Below are positions 40,459 through 53,348 of a stretch of 64,000 nt of DNA, piece by piece (position 1 is the stretch's first letter; each line of letters begins with the position of its first letter). The translations under genes were made by a program, and so were the position numbers. Origin of the DNA: Euglena gracilis (taxonomy: Eukaryota > Euglenida > Euglenophyceae > Euglenales); the NCBI GenBank assembly GCA_039621445.1, contig CP154954.1, forward strand, positions 50,013,847 through 50,077,846. The letters are read 5' to 3'. Below the pieces are notes generated by a model that was not told the origin of the DNA, did no database searches, and saw nothing but the letters and a program-made list of their open reading frames with translations.

Positions 40459-40629
40459 ACCCAAATGCCTCTTTGCGAAGGGCCGAATTTTTTTCCCTGA
40501 AGCCTGTTTATTTGATTTTTTTTCCATTTCTTTAAGCACAGTGCTCTGGCAGCGTCTTTTGGCCCAAATTTCAAAGTCCCAAGAAGTGCATGGTTGAACT
40601 GGACAACGAAAGCCATTTTTTTAAAAAAA

Positions 40630-41560
40630 GGTTACAAGCCGATATACATTGGCCCCCTGGCCTGACCTTCAATTGTTGCCTGAACCAAGCACCCAAGGGG
40701 GGGGGGGGGGGGGCACCGTCCACACCGTCCAGATGCCGGCAGCAATGATAAAAATTTGTTGTTCAATCGGAATGGAAATTCTCAACGGGTGTTCAAGAAT
40801 TTTCCTGCCGATTTCTGGACTACAAAATTGTCTTGCTATCCACTGGGTGATTTGAGAAAGCTTGCTAAAATTTGTCTAATTCTTCGATCGTTTTTCATTT
40901 TATATCCAATGAGAAATGGTCACCCTTCTGCAGAATTTTAGGTGCAAAAAGAAAACATTTCTCTTCAGCCTTGACATTTTCTCCCTCCCCCCTAAGATAA
41001 TTATTTCTACAACACCGAACATAGCGGGGTGGTGGGGTGCCGTTGGAGGTTTGACCGACCGAGCCGAACTCTCATTAAGGCTTTAGATCACAGTCGAACC
41101 TGCACCAGTCATTTTAAGTGCAAGTTCGGCCGCTTACGTTGACCGCTGGTCCCTGCCTTTGGAGCCAGGACCCGGCCCCCTTTCTCTTCGCAGCCCTCTC
41201 CGTCCCTTGCCTGGGCTGCGTTGCCTTCCCCGACCAGAGGGCAGTCCATAAGGGACGGAATGTTGTTGTGTACCTTCTATATAAGGACCGAACGGCCGAT
41301 TCGGGGATCAAATGGGGTCAAAAATCAAAATGTCCAGAAACACATTTTTTTGACGTTTTGGGTTGATGGGCGATGGTCCAAACATGCCAGAAATCACTTC
41401 CCCCCCCCCCCAATGTCGACCCACTTTTGCCAAAACATGGCCTTTTTTGTCCATTTTTCTTATAAAATTTTCATTGAATGTGACGGGGGATTTTTTCCCG
41501 TTAAGGACCTCCCTGCCGGCCCGACCGCCCTCCCACCCTTGGCTTTGCCGAGTGGCGCGG
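40630..41560. repeat. Long dispersed repeat R1, copy b
   Basis: Matches 14640-15965 block by block but lacks the 15180-15740 insert. The two copies differ by many substitutions and small indels. No protein-coding frame is preserved in both. Confidence 0.55.
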
Positions 41561-42600
41561 AGCTCTCCGGCGGTGGCGGGGCCACCATTGGGCGCTCTTT
41601 CCCCCACCCGCCATAGCCAGCGGTCTGGCCACCTGTTTCAGCCCCAACCCTCTGTAGGAGCGAGTCGGCTGACTGCGATACCACCAACTTTTTGGTTTTC
41701 TGTACGCCCCCCAGGTGGTGCCTTTTTTCTTTCCCACCATTTGTCTTTTCCCCCACGCCGTCCAGAGCGGGTCAGCCAACTGTACCAACACCTTGGGGGA
41801 CCCCCCTCGCCCTGCCTGCTTTCCCCCCGCGGCAGGGCGACCACCACAGCGGGCGCCGTCCCAGTGGAGTGTGGGCGGTGCGGAAACGCGCAGCGCCCAC
41901 AGCCCGCTTGTACATTTGGCTGGCTCGTCCTCCGATCGTAGTGCAGGTGTTCATTGTCAGACTGGATGGCCGTTCTTCCATCGATCAGCGCCCTGGTCGT
42001 CTCGGTGCCCGCCTCTGACCGTTTGTTTGCATGGGCACCACAGCCTGTGTCTGTTTGCAGTTTCCAATTTGAAATTGCACAAAATTCCCCGACAAATATG
42101 TGCAACCTGTTGCTCACATTTGTTTCTCCGAAATTAATCCCCAGGAGTTGCTTTTATTCCGGAGTTACATATATTTGGAATATCGCTTCTTTGATGTTCC
42201 GATATCATTTTGATCCAAATTCCTGCATAGCAGCCAATCAGGAGGTTGTTTAAATTTGGGTGGGGGTCACAAAATTTATGGTTTATGAATGAAGGTGTGC
42301 ATTGTTCCCTGGGGTTTGCTGTCTGGGTCAAGGAGAGGGATCTTTCGCCTTAAAAGTGTACTGGAATATCCCCCCCCAGATCCATTTCATGTGTTCCTTG
42401 AGATGAAATTATAATACACACATAATTCTTTTTTCGTGTGGTTTCATGGCGAGCCAAGTTGTGTGGTCTCGGTATGAATTGCGGAGGACATAACACATTC
42501 CGCATTTGATGGTCGGCCTTTTGCTTTTTTTGTGTTTTGTTTCATTTCACCCTTTCCCTCCTTGGAAAGCTCCATTTGAGATCCTGGCGCTTCTTTGAGG
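41560..42600. other. Upstream flank of locus Z1; one unassigned GC-rich patch
   Basis: 41790-41930 is GC-rich with open frames on both strands but without a recognised product. 42080-42580 is A/T-rich. A promoter for Z1 may lie here, but I see no convincing TATA box. Confidence 0.35.
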
Positions 42601-42829
42601 TCCTTGAAGCCCAATTTTCCCTCAGCCGTGGCCATTCCCTCGGGGGGGGGGAGCACGTGCCTCAGAATCATTTTATTCATTTGCTGTGCTGTTCACGCGA
42701 CGGCAGGAACTGGTAGGGACCGCCTCCCTCTGGTTACCCCCGAGAGTCGGCACCGTGGGGCGTGGGTCCCCAGCCGGGGCTGCCCCTCCATCCACAGCAT
42801 CGACCCTTTCCCGTCCCCTTCCCCATCCG

Positions 42830-45800
42830 ATGGCAGCCCCGACCCACGCCCCCGCTGCCCCGCACCGGAGGGGCCGCAAGGCCAAGGCGGACGCAGGGCT
42901 GAACGTCTGCCTCGACTACCTGAAGGGAAAGTGCACGAGAGAGCGCCCTGTGGTCAGCTGCACAAAGAGGGTTTGGGGTTGGAGGTGAGCAGCTTTTTGC
43001 TGCCAGCACCAATTGCCAAGCACCTGGAGCTAAAATGGCCTAAAGTGTCAAAGATTTGCCCATAATTTTTTTTATTGTCGATGTTTTGTGAATGTCGTGT
43101 TTTGAGGTTCAAATTCCTAAAATTCTTCGACCTCCTAAAGGTGAAAGGTGTCTTTAAACATTAGACTTTTAACAACTTTATCAGTTCAACAGGTTGGAAA
43201 GTTGATAACGTTTGGCTGCTCAATTTTTTGTTGTAAACATTGGTAAACAGGGGGGGGGGACAACTCAGGGGGGTATGCGTTGCGCATATTTTACGCAAAT
43301 TCAGCATATTTTGCGCATATTCTTCATTTTTAGGCCAAAAAAATTGTATATTTTGCATATTCTGTGCATATTTAGCGCATATTCCGAGGTTTTTCAGGAT
43401 TTTCCCGCTGCACATTTCTGTTCCTACCGACGTTTCGCATGTTTTCAGCATCTTATTGGAGCTGTTTTGAACTTCTTCCAACCATTTCTTTTTATTTTGG
43501 GGCCATTTTTGGCCGCCTTTTTGTCAATTTTGGCCTATTTTTGGCCATTCTGAGGCAAACTGGCCATTTTTGAGATATTTTGGCCCACTGTTGGTCATTT
43601 TGCCACTGTTGTTGACCTTTTTTTTTTTTAGGCAAACCAGCTGTTGTATTCTTCATTTGTGCCATTTTCCATAGCAAGTCATCCGAAAATGGCTAAAAAA
43701 AATGGCCAAAAAAAGTTAAAATTGGTCAAAATGGCCCCAAATGATTTCCAAATGGTTGTAAATGGTCCGAAAACAGCTGATTATGACCGGTTATGGTCAA
43801 AACATGCCATGTCACCCGAATGTTTTCAAATATGGCTGGATTTTGGAAAAAGCGTATGTTCTGGTATAGTTCAGCGCATATTTGGGAAGCTTTTTCAGCG
43901 CATATCTCCCCCTGTGCAAATGCTGGTGGGACCTAAAACCAAATTCTTGTAAATTTGCTTTTTTTTTTGCTTACCCCCCCCCCCTAGTCGTACGACCACC
44001 CCTCATATACGAACACCCCCTGGTCACAGGTTGCAGGTCATGGGGGTGTTATGACCCCCCCCCCCCCGGTCACAGGTTGCAGGTTGCGAAAATTTTAACA
44101 CCACCTTACCTACGACTGCCCCCGCATTTACGACCACCCCCCGGTCACAGGTTGCTGGAACCCGGTCGTACGACAAGGGGGGGGGCGGGTAATTTTCATT
44201 TTTTTGCAAAAAAAATTGTTGACTTGTGTTGCTTTGATGTTTTTGGGGGGTGGGAAACAGGGGTTTTCTACAGCTGGAGGGGACCCCACCCAGCACCTTT
44301 CTTCCAGCCAGCACCTCTCACGAGGTTGTGGACCCCCCGGGGGGGGGGTCTGCTGAAATGAAGTTGGGTCCAGCTTGGCAAAGTCAGGTTAGATTAAGAA
44401 ACTTTCGGTACGAAGTTTGCTTTTCAAAAATGGGTCAAAAATGGTAAAAAAAATGGCATTTTGGGGTGGTTTCTGGTTCTTCTCCTCCAATTTTCAGCTG
44501 AAAAATGCCAACCCCATTTGGATTTGGGCTTTTTGGGACATTTTTTGAGTGCCTGCCGGGTCCAGCCCAGCCGGATTCGAACCCCTGACCCCCCCCCCCC
44601 CGGGGTCCAGCCAGCACTTTTTTTCCTGCCAGCATTTTTTTTCCAGCCAGCTCCTTTTTCCAGCCCACACTTTTTTCCCAACCAGGGGGGTCCGGGGGGG
44701 CCGGGGAGAGGGGGTCCTGGTTGGGAAAATGCTCATGATTGTCCAAATTATGCATTTGGACAATGTAAAACTTGTACGTTGTGTATTATGTGATGTTGCA
44801 GAATGAAAAAAATTCTGTGCAGGAGGGGAGAATATTCAAATTAATTCCTCTCCAGAAGAAAAATGCACATGCGGGGAACTCTTGAATAAATTGACATGCA
44901 ATTTGCATTTTTCGTTGATGTGTCACAATTTTTCTAGGACCTCTTTTTTTACATTTTATGTTTCAGGAACAGATTTGTTTGATATTTTGAAGAATGCTGT
45001 ACAAATTCTTCATATGCAGCTGCTTACTTCTGATTTGCCTTTTTCAAAAATTTCCACGTTTCCTTTTTCTCACCTCTTTCATAAAAATTGTTTTCGATTT
45101 TGTCGAAATTCTAAGATGGAAATTTCCAAATTTCTTATGAATTGCTCAATTTGAGTCTTTTGAAGATTTTGTCCAAAATTTTTCCCAACAATTTTTTTGC
45201 ATTTGATCCTTCCCACTTCAGAAAACCTTCATCAATGTGGCTCGAGGATTTCTAATTTTTCTCCCTAGGTTTAAGAGATTTCCATCATATGTTTTCAGGT
45301 TTCTTTTGATTTCCATTTCTTTCAGCATTCTTCCCCAACCCACGGGTATCCCATCAGGGTGTCCATGACATTTCTTAATCACTGGTTTTGAAACGTGACA
45401 CTGGTCCTCAGTTTGACCTGACATTGCAGAATGGATTTGCCGGCCGCAGTGGTCCCAGTGCCGCTTCGTCCACCCGGACCTCACGGCGTACCAGCAGCTG
45501 TCGGAGGCGGTGGAGGCGCAGGCCGGGCGGGAGATCTGCGAGGTGTGGGCCATGACTGGCCAGTGCAAGTTCGGCGCCAAGTGCAACAAGCTGCACCCCG
45601 CCCAGGGCCCCTCCTCCGCCGTCGCAACGCGAAGCAGGGCGGGTTTCTCTGCCACAGTCGATGCACAGTTTCTGTGTGTGGTCGCGGTGTCTCTCCGCCG
45701 TTCTGCTTAGGGATGCTGGGCTCACACTGCAATGTCGGAGGGGCCGTGGGGCCCGTCATGGTCGACCACCCCGCGGGGCAAACCATCGCTGTCCCCTCCA

Positions 45801-47397
45801 CCCCCCAACCGGCAGAGGCGGAAAGCCCGGCAGACGGTCCGCCCAGTGAGCTCGCCATCGTCCCGATGACCGTTGTCACGGCGGCCCCGGACCTCGCAGC
45901 CAGGCTTTTCCTTCAGGTTTTGCCGTTCCTCCCGGTGGGGGGGGGTTGGACTGAAGCAAGCCCAAATTTGGCTGGTGGAAATCGAATGGAAGGGTGTGTT
46001 TCGTTTGCAGGTCTATCCAGTGGAAATATTTTCCAGTGACCAGCAAAGCGCCGAAAAGTTTTGGACCCCATAACTTGCCAAAATGTTCATTTTTGGCCAT
46101 TTTTTGGCATTTTTTTTTGGAGCAAAATCAGCCAAAAAAATTGAATACCTCATTTCCACCTCAGCACACAGCGCCAGAGGAATTTTTTCTCCCAGTTCCA
46201 GACCCCCAAATCCCCCGTGGGGTGGGGGGGTCAAATAGCTGGCAGCTGTTTCCCAGTGTCTAGCAAAGTGGCCCCCTTGTGGACCCTCCAGGGTCCTTAA
46301 GCAAAAGCCTGCTTGCAGCGGAGTTTGAGCAGTTCGCAAAGTGCATGCAGAAGACGCTCTTGGAGGAGGAGGAGTACTGCTGGCATGCAGCGCTGCCCCA
46401 GCAGCAGGCACCTATGCCGACCGCAGCCGACCGCAGCCGACCGCAGCCGACCGCGGCCGACCGCGGGTTTCAGGACTGTCATAGGCGGGGTGCCGACCGC
46501 AGCCGACCGCAGCCGACCGCAGCCGACCGCAGCCGACCGCAGCCGACCACGCAACTTTTTTTTCTAATTGATGCCAATTTTTCAGTGAGAATGAGGAATT
46601 AGGCTCATTTTTATACCAGATGTTGAGATTTTTCTGGCTCATCTGGCTCATGTTGCCACTTTTGGCCACTTTTGGCCATTTTTGGCCATTTTTGGTCGCT
46701 TTTGTCCCCTTTTGGCCCATTTGCTCCATAATTCACCCATTTTGACCCATTTTGACCATTTTTGGTCACTTTTTGCCCACTTCTTGTAATTTTGGGCCAT
46801 TTTGTCCTGCTCTTGGGCCATTTTGGGCCATTTAGGGCCATTTTCGACCATTTAAAGCCATTTTCGACCTTTGCTTTTGTTATCTTTGCCCATTTTTTTT
46901 TGGTCAATTTGACCATTTTGAGCATTTTGCGCCAGTTTGTTGCCAAAAGTGAACAAAAGCTGCTAAAGTGACCCAAATCGGCCAAAAGCAGGGTCATTTT
47001 GGGCCATTTTGGGGCATTATTTTTGTTATTTTTGCATGCTTTTGGAACTTCTGGCCATTTTAACCATGTTTTGCCACTTTTAGGCCATTTTTAGGCCACT
47101 TTTTACTTGATATCAAAAGTAACAAAAGGACGTTTAAAGTGGCCTGAAAGTGGCCAGAAGTGGGTAAAAATGGCCAAAAGCAGAGAAAAGTGGTCAAACG
47201 TGGGTTAAGGAGGCCAAAAATGGTCAAAAGAGGGGCAGCAGTGTCAACAAGCTCACAGATAATAATATACGTTCCCACAGTTTGCGTTTCGCTCTTTAAA
47301 AATGTTAATCGGCAATCAAAGTTGGTTTTTTAATTTTAATGAATTGATTTTTTTTTACAAGAGGTTCAATGTTGTTCTGGGAATCAAAGGGATCGAA

Positions 47398-47434
<37 letters not shown>

Positions 47435-47524
47435 CTGTATATATCTATATATATCTATATATATATATATATATATCTATATCTATATATATATATATAT
47501 GTATATGTATATATATGTATATGT

Positions 47525-47573
<49 letters not shown>

Positions 47574-48001
47574 AACAGCCGAAACCGAATTTTTTCTGAG
47601 TTTGGGTGTATATTCCAGGGATGCCAGAAATTGTTCTTCTCCTTTGAGTTGGCTCGCTTTTTCCGAGATTTTGCGGTTTTAGTTTGCTCAATTGAAAAAT
47701 TCAACCAGAACAATTTCCCAATGTTTGTTGAAGGCATTTTCCGATATTGCAAGGCGTCTTGGCCAATTTTTTTATTTAAAATTTTCAGTGGTTTTCAAAG
47801 GTTCCTGAAAAATGGCACGAAATGATGCCGAGGGGGCCACGCTGGGGCCAGCCCTCTGGCAAGGCGTTGGCCGGGAAGGAGCTTTCAGAGGAGACAGCGG
47901 CGCCCCAGTACTCCGCGGCGCGGCGGTTCCTGCAATCGGTGCTGGGGGTGGACAGCGCGCTGATCGACATCTTCCGGGACCTGAACCTGGTCGCCTGCTG
48001 A
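42830..48001 (+). CDS. CCCH zinc-finger protein, locus Z1
   Basis: Probable RNA-binding protein of about 240 residues. Exons: 42830-42949 ([21 protein letters not shown] then [10 protein letters not shown]), 45459-about 45642 ([19 protein letters not shown] then [16 protein letters not shown] and NKLHPAQ), about 45711-45916 ([17 protein letters not shown] and [11 protein letters not shown] linker), 46319-about 46407 ([19 protein letters not shown]) and 47852-48001 ([33 protein letters not shown] 47999-48001). Finger 1 is split by the first intron: C-x7-C-x5-C-x3-H. Finger 2 is C-x8-C-x5-C-x3-H, complete. The start was chosen because locus Z2 has the same 40-codon first exon. The ends of exons 2 and 4 are uncertain: exon 4 may use a GC donor (CAG|GCACC). 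The introns hold GGCCATTTTGG repeats, a foldback element and a TA microsatellite. Confidence 0.8.
43255..43400. repeat. GCGCATATT array
   Basis: Units TTGCGCATATT, TTTGCATATT and AGCGCATATT at roughly 12-20 bp spacing inside the first intron of Z1. Another pair is near 43870-43910. Similar in style to the array at 35270-35700. Confidence 0.6.
43973..44190. mobile_element. Foldback element, family M7
   Basis: The left end TACCCCCC then TAGTCGTACGACCACCCC is inverted at the right as GGTCGTACGACAAGGGG then GGGCGGGTA. The interior holds four GGTCACAGGTTGC copies. No gene. It lies in the first intron of Z1. Confidence 0.65.
46416..46553. repeat. (CCGACCGCAG)n minisatellite
   Basis: Ten-base units CCGACCGCAG or CCGACCGCGG are repeated about ten times in two blocks (46416-46465 and 46494-46550), directly after the fourth exon of Z1. 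Locus Z2 lacks it, so it is probably intronic rather than a coding Arg/Pro repeat. Confidence 0.85.
46620..47235. repeat. GGCCATTTTGG / CCAAAAGTGG degenerate repeats
   Basis: Dozens of GGCCATTTTTGG words on the plus strand change to AAAGTGGCC and AAAATGGCC words at about 47120, giving an overall inverted arrangement. In the fourth intron of Z1. The same type occurs at 28080-28520 and 43480-43850. Confidence 0.65.
47404..47572. repeat. (TA)n microsatellite
   Basis: Tracts of TA separated by TCTA and TGTA. The Tyr/Ile-rich frames here are artefacts. In the fourth intron of Z1. Confidence 0.97.
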
Positions 48002-48429
48002 GTGCCTCGTGTCATTGCGAAGGGCCTCCCTTTGAGGGGGGCTGCTTCGCGCGCGTTTGTTACCTCACTCCGCCCAGTGTGGGCTGCCAGCCGGCTGGGA
48101 GGACCCGTGCCCGGTTTTTGTCGATGCAGGGTTGCTTGGGCATTCTTGAGGGCAGTTGTCTGTTTTTTTGGGGGGGGTGATTGGTGTGGCTTGGTTGTTG
48201 GGTTGCCCTTTTTTGGGGTCAGGGGTTTTTTATGGCAGCTGAGTCTGTCTAGGTGCACGGGAGGATTCTAGTTTCGGGCCACATTTCGGGCAGGAAAATG
48301 TCCTTGGGTGGCTCGACTTCGGGTGGGGGTCTCCACCCTGGAGGGTCCTGGGCCAAGCTTGTTTGGTCAGGGGGTTCTTAAAAAGCAGTCTGGTCAAAAG
48401 TCATTGGCACAATCGACCTCTCACTCCGG

Positions 48430-48720
48430 GCTCCTCCGCCACTCTCAACCTCGTCGGCTTTCCCTTTCCTTTTCGCGGCACACCTGGACGCATGGGCAGC
48501 GTGGCCGCCGGTCCTCCCTGGTCCAGTGCCGCGCCGCGCCGCGTCCCACCCCGGGGCGCCGCGCCAATATTCCGCCCGTGTCCCTGCGACGACAGTTGTC
48601 TGCAGTGCGGGGGTCGCCCCCCTGCCACTGCTGCGCCATCGCCTTCGCTCCCCCATGGTCTCCCATGCCGGGAGCGGACGTTCCACTCCCCCTTTCGGGC
48701 ACTCCCCAGCCCCAGCGTGA
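48430..48720. other. GC-rich island downstream of Z1, unassigned
   Basis: Open frames on both strands; a plus frame contains APRQYSARVPATTVVC and a minus frame AKRKGKADEVESGGG. No recognised domain. It may be an exon of a neighbouring gene or a GC-rich 3' region. Confidence 0.25.
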
Positions 48721-49163
48721 TGTGGCTTCTTGTGTAAGTCTATGGTCTCGTGATTTCTCCTTTTTTTTTGGAAGAAGAATGACAAGGGAATGTGTTTCCT
48801 GGCCCCGGCTTTCTGCTGAGCATGAGAGACGAAAGCAACGGCTGAAGGGAATTTCCTGAGCCAGGGGTCCAGTCAGCCAGCAGCTTTTTTCCCCCCAGTG
48901 AGCAGCCCCCAGCTGGGCTGCGCACCCTCCACCCCAGGAGGTCGAGCAGTAAAAATTTTCTTTCAAAGCCCGGCAAAAGCCCGGATGGACGGAAAATTTG
49001 TTTGAATTTTCGCCTCGAAATCTTGGCTGAAACATGCATCCCAGCTGGGGTTGAAATTTCTGCCTGGTTTTGGGGACCCGCCGGCGTCCAATGGCCAAGG
49101 CTTCCATTTACGGGGCAGACCGTGTTGCTTTTTTCCACCCCCGCACGGGCAGTGCCGCGGTGG

Positions 49164-49297
<134 letters not shown>

Positions 49298-49309
49298 ACA
49301 ACGCCATTT

Positions 49310-49720
49310 ACACTGTACACTACCGGCGGCCGGCCCACCCACCCCGCCACCCTCCCGGGCCCCAAGTGCCGGGGCCAGGGCGTCACTTCAGCCGAAACAG
49401 GCGATTGGTGAAATGCATTTCTTTTGTGCATTGTGTGAAAGAAGATATTTTTATCGTCTGTCTTGCGAAGCAAAAATGAGTGGATGTTGGCTCATTTCCA
49501 CAGGTACAGGGCTTTCAATCAGGTCAGCTGTGATACCTCCCCCTCCCCCAGTGGACCTGATCCCCTGGGGGGGGGGGGTCACCAAGCGATGCCCTGGCTG
49601 GGGTGATCCGAGGCACCGCCGGCAGCGGGCACGGTGGCTGGCATCGCCACCGCCGGACAGCCCCTGCACCCGCCTTGAGACCCCCGTGCGGAAGGGTGTT
49701 GGGTTTATTTTGGCCTTCAG
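49310..49720. repeat. Duplicated GC-rich block, copy a (partner 59395-59625)
   Basis: GGCGGCCGGCCCACCCACCC at the start and GATCCGAGGC-CCG, GGTGGCTGG-GC, CCCTG-CCCGCCTTGAG at the end match 59450-59625. The central part, about 49395-49590, is missing from the partner and is a mobile repeat (see 49400-49590). A minus-strand frame reads GLKAGAGAVRRW here and GLKAGTGALLYG in the partner, so the block may be an exon. Confidence 0.5.
49400..49590. mobile_element. Dispersed element M8, copy a
   Basis: AACAGGCGATTGGTGAAATG through TGTGAAAGA-GA, TTGCG-AGCAAAAATGAGT, ATGTTGGCTCATTTCCACAG, GTACA and TCAGGTCAG-TGTGA to a C-run. It recurs at 50027-50200. It splits the duplicated block, which indicates insertion. 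Confidence 0.6.
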
Positions 49721-50026
49721 CGTGTCCCCGCAAAGCAGAGGGCCAGCGGTTCCGGTTTAATGATCCCATGGGCATTCACACAATTCCAGTTTTTTTATCC
49801 TTCGTTCAGTTGAGTTGAGTTCATCATTCAGCATATTTACTGTGCATGTCAAAGAGTGTGAACATTGAAGAAAAACCTCCAAAACAGGATTTCCCTAACC
49901 TCCAATTGCCCTCTTTGGAGATGTGCATGGACATGTGACCCCGCCCCAACCAACAACCCTCCCCCCATCTCTTGGGTTGTCACCAAATCGAATCCCTCAA
50001 CCATCGGGAGTTAATGCTGCAGTTAA

Positions 50027-50200
50027 ACAGGCGATTGGCAAAATGCATTTTTTGTGAATAATGTGAAAGACGAAATTTTTCTCTTCTGCCTTGCGTAGCA
50101 AAAAAAATGAGTAAATGTTGGCTCATTTCCACAGGTACACAGTAAAATGGAAGGTATAAATTTCACTCAGGTCAGTTGTGACACCTACCCCCCCCCTGCC
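50027..50200. mobile_element. Dispersed element M8, copy b
   Basis: Same word order as 49400-49590 with point changes (AACAGGCGATTGGCAAAATG, ATGTTGGCTCATTTCCACAG). It runs into an M6-type ACCTACCCCCCC end. Confidence 0.6.
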
Positions 50201-50930
50201 CCGGAAAAGCCACCCTCACTAAACCGTCACCCAGGCCATACTCAGTGACCTGTCACCACAGGGACCTGTCATTTACATCTGTACTCGCCAGGGCGGTCCT
50301 TAAGGGACAGGAAAGTTTTTGCTTAAGGACCGCCCCCCCTTTCTGCCAAAGGGCCGGCTAAGGGCCAGACTGGGACTTGAACGGGGGCAAAAATTTAACA
50401 GTCGAAAACCACAGTTTTTGATGATTTGGGTGGATGGACGATGGTCCAAGGGTGCCAGGAATCAATTTTTTTCCTGATGTCGACCTGTTCTTGTAGAAAA
50501 ATTCCAAAATTTCTTGCCCATTTTCCAGTATATTTTTCACTGAGTGTGCTGGGACAGCGGAGTTTTTTATTATTATTATTTGCTTAAGGACCGCCCTGGT
50601 ACTCGCTGACCTGTCCCCTAACGGGTTTTTTTTTCAGGAATTAGGATGTTTCTCACCAAAAACTAATTTTTTTGAAGGTGAAAAAAATGGGGCGGCCTCA
50701 TTTTTTTTTAGAATTTTGGCCACAAAATGTGAAAAAATTGCCTTTTTGTATTTCTGGGTCATTGGCGGTCAGGACACATTATCCCCTGTGACCCAGACCC
50801 GCCGCCTGGGAAATTGTCACCAACCTTCGCCCCATACTCGCTGACCTGTCATCATTATTGGGACTTAGCATGTACCTCTGAACTTGCTGACTTATCACGT
50901 GACAGTTTCCCAGGGGGGGGTAGGTGTGGA
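50185..50930. mobile_element. M6-type element interrupted by another inverted-repeat element
   Basis: The outer parts carry ACCTACCCCCCC at the left and TGACAGTTTCCCAGGGGGGG then TAGGT at the right, with GCTGACCTGTC words, as in M6. Inside, CCAGGGCGGTCCTTAAG (about 50288) and CTTAAGGACCGCCCTGG (about 50583) are inverted and bracket an A/T-rich core, consistent with nesting. Confidence 0.5.
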
Positions 50931-51369
50931 GGTGGATCATAGACACACGTAACAATTATGTGACCTCTCAGGGGGTTCAAGAGTGGGTGGCCTCTTGACC
51001 ACCGGAGAGGTGGCGTGCTCCATGGGTCAGATTTTGACCCGGCCAAAGGCCGTTTTCAGCTTTTTCAGCTTATTTTGGCTGGATTTTGGGTTGGTGGGTG
51101 GGTGGGTGGGTGAGTGGGTTATGTTTAACCGGGGGGGGGGTCGTTGGTGGGTGGTTTTCGCTTCTTTCAACCGCAGTAAAAAGAAGTAAAAGAAAGTGGG
51201 TGGCACTGGCACAGCTGCATGGCAGGCTGTATGCTGCACTGCCTCAATCACTGCTTAACACCGGGGAAAAAAACCCAGAATGGGGAACACAGCACACACC
51301 GCTGGCCCAGCCCCATCTTTTCACTTCCCCCAACCTTTGCTCTCCTTGTGGGACCCTGCTGATGACCGA

Positions 51370-51790
51370 TGACCAGCATGGGCCAAACAGTTCTCCCTCT
51401 CTCGGGGGTGATCCATGCGGTGCGCATCGAAATTCTCTGCTTTTTTTTGAGGCCTGGTCCCCCGCAGCGCAAAGCAGGCTTCCTCCTGATTTTCTGCGAA
51501 GAAGGCTGGGGTCGCTTCTATTTCTGCTCGACCAGCCGCAGGACAGAACCCCCTCCATTCCTTGTCAGGCCGGAGACCCTGTCAGCGTCTGCCCGAGAAA
51601 ATGTGGCCCCCGTCCCTGTGCCCTCGAACGGTTCCCCAAAGGGGGGATCACCAGCTGGCTGCAGGCGCCTGGCTCTGCGGAGCGGACCCCCAGCGGCCGC
51701 CTGCGTTGGTATGACGCCCCTGGTTCAGTTCCGGTCTCCCCTCCCCCGGCGAGGCCCTCTTGCCCAGGGCAGAACGGGAAACGGCCGAAC
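51370..51790. other. GC-rich island, unassigned (possible exon)
   Basis: Long open frames on both strands. A plus frame contains RKAGFLLIFCEEGWGRFYF and a minus frame GTGTGATFSRADADRVSGL. I recognise neither and cannot choose. Poly-G/poly-C element sequence follows at 51800. Confidence 0.28.
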
Positions 51791-52331
51791 AGCCAGGGTG
51801 GTGGGTGGGGGGGGGGGTCGACCCCCCCCCACCACCTCTTCCCGTGTACTGGTGGCACCAATTTTTGGACCCGAAAAGGCGGGCCTATGCGGGACCCATT
51901 TTGGGCCCATATAGGGGTCCCCCCAAAAACCACCCAAAACCCCATTTTTTCACACCTTCCAAAAAATCAATGTTGTCTCAAAATTTTGATTTTGAGAGGC
52001 TTTTGAGGCAAAAAATGCCATTGAAAGTCCAAAAAATTTCAAAGAGAAAAATGTCAGTAAAATTTGACTCTGCCAAAATTTGGTCCACTTTTTTTTACCT
52101 TCGTTTTTTTCACCCCCTCCTAAAAACTACCAATTTTTAACCCTTAATTTTTGAGATTTTTTGTGGAAAAAATGTGGTTTTCCTTCAAAACATCATGTGT
52201 TCTGGGTTCATTTTTCAAAAAAAATCAAAAAATTTCCCCAGCCAAATCCCCGTTTTCCCAAAGTCGGTGAAAATGCTGTGGTGGGTGGGGGGGGTCGACC
52301 CCCCCCCACCAGGCCTTCCCGTTCTGCCCTG
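51766..52331. mobile_element. Possible foldback element between two GC-rich islands
   Basis: GGGCAGAACGGGAA at the left and TTCCCGTTCTGCCC at the right are inverted copies. Each is followed inwards by GGTGGGTGG plus a G-run, GTCGAC and a C-run plus CACC. The core is A/T-rich. No gene. Confidence 0.4.
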
Positions 52332-52500
52332 CTCTTGCCTCGCCGCGTCGCCCAAAATTGAGCCCCTCGCCATGAGTCCCCAATTGCCGTTGCCGCTCCT
52401 TGCTCACCTGGGCTGCAGCCTGCTGAAATTGTCCGCCGAGGGGGCTGTGGGGTTGTTCGGGAGAGAATCTTGTGATGGTATTCAGGCCCAATTCAAACCC
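52315..52500. other. GC-rich island, unassigned
   Basis: A minus frame reads FQQAAAQVSKERQRQLGTHG, plausible as a helical coding segment, with FSPEQPHSPLGG before it. No family is recognised and splice sites are ambiguous. Confidence 0.28.
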
Positions 52501-53348
52501 ACCGAGACAGGTCAGGAAATGTGCTGAGGGAACCCAGCAATTTTGAATTGTTGTGTTCATTTGGTTTTGCAATTTTCAAGGTGGGTTGTGTTGCCCCCCC
52601 ACCCTGTACAGTTTGCACCCACCTTGCATTGATTTCTCCATTCCCCCCCAAAATAGGTGCTGAGCGATGCACGATGTGGCGTGGTGTGAATAGTGTGCTG
52701 TTCTCTGTGCTGGCATCCCCTGTGGATATTTGTTTTGACTCTTGGAGGTTGCAGATGGAGCATGCACCTTGCAATTTTGCCAGCAGCATTCAACCCCCAG
52801 CCCCAGTGCCTGCCAGCCCTGGGCTGTGGTGATGGTGTGCACAAGAAACAGTGCTCAAGCCAGCTCCGCTGCAGCGCACCGTGCAAAAATTGAGGTCAGC
52901 ATTGTGCGAGAGAAATTTGTGAGTAAAGTAACCCAAATCCAGCCTCAGGCAAAAGGGCGAGGTAATTGGAAGGGGTGCCTCGGATGCCAGTTTTGGAGGA
53001 TGCAAGATTGCTACCCTGTCAATGAGGCTGGGGGGCATTGATTCTGACCATAGACACACAAACACACATTTGCACACGCACACACACAAACACACACACG
53101 GACAGACACCCACACTCAGAGACATATGCGGACCACTTGTTTGCTAATAGGCTAAATGGGGGCCGTGGATGAGACAGCACTGCATCCTGTCAATTGGGCA
53201 CCACCTTGTTTGCCAAATTTTTGTTGAAAATCTGGACAATCTGGCTGCATTTCATGTTTGTGTGACTGTGTGTCTGTGTGCCTGTGCGTTTGTTTGTGGG
53301 TGCCTGTGTGTGTCATCCCACTGCTTCAGGTCCACCCAGCGCAACACA

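Noticed and set aside
46416-46553. Coding Pro/Arg/Gln repeat at the end of Z1 exon 4
   Set aside because: The paralogous exon in Z2 ends before this point and the repeat is a pure ten-base minisatellite, so intron is more likely.
47302-47825. Tyr/Ile-rich frames
   Set aside because: Translation of a (TA)n microsatellite within an intron.
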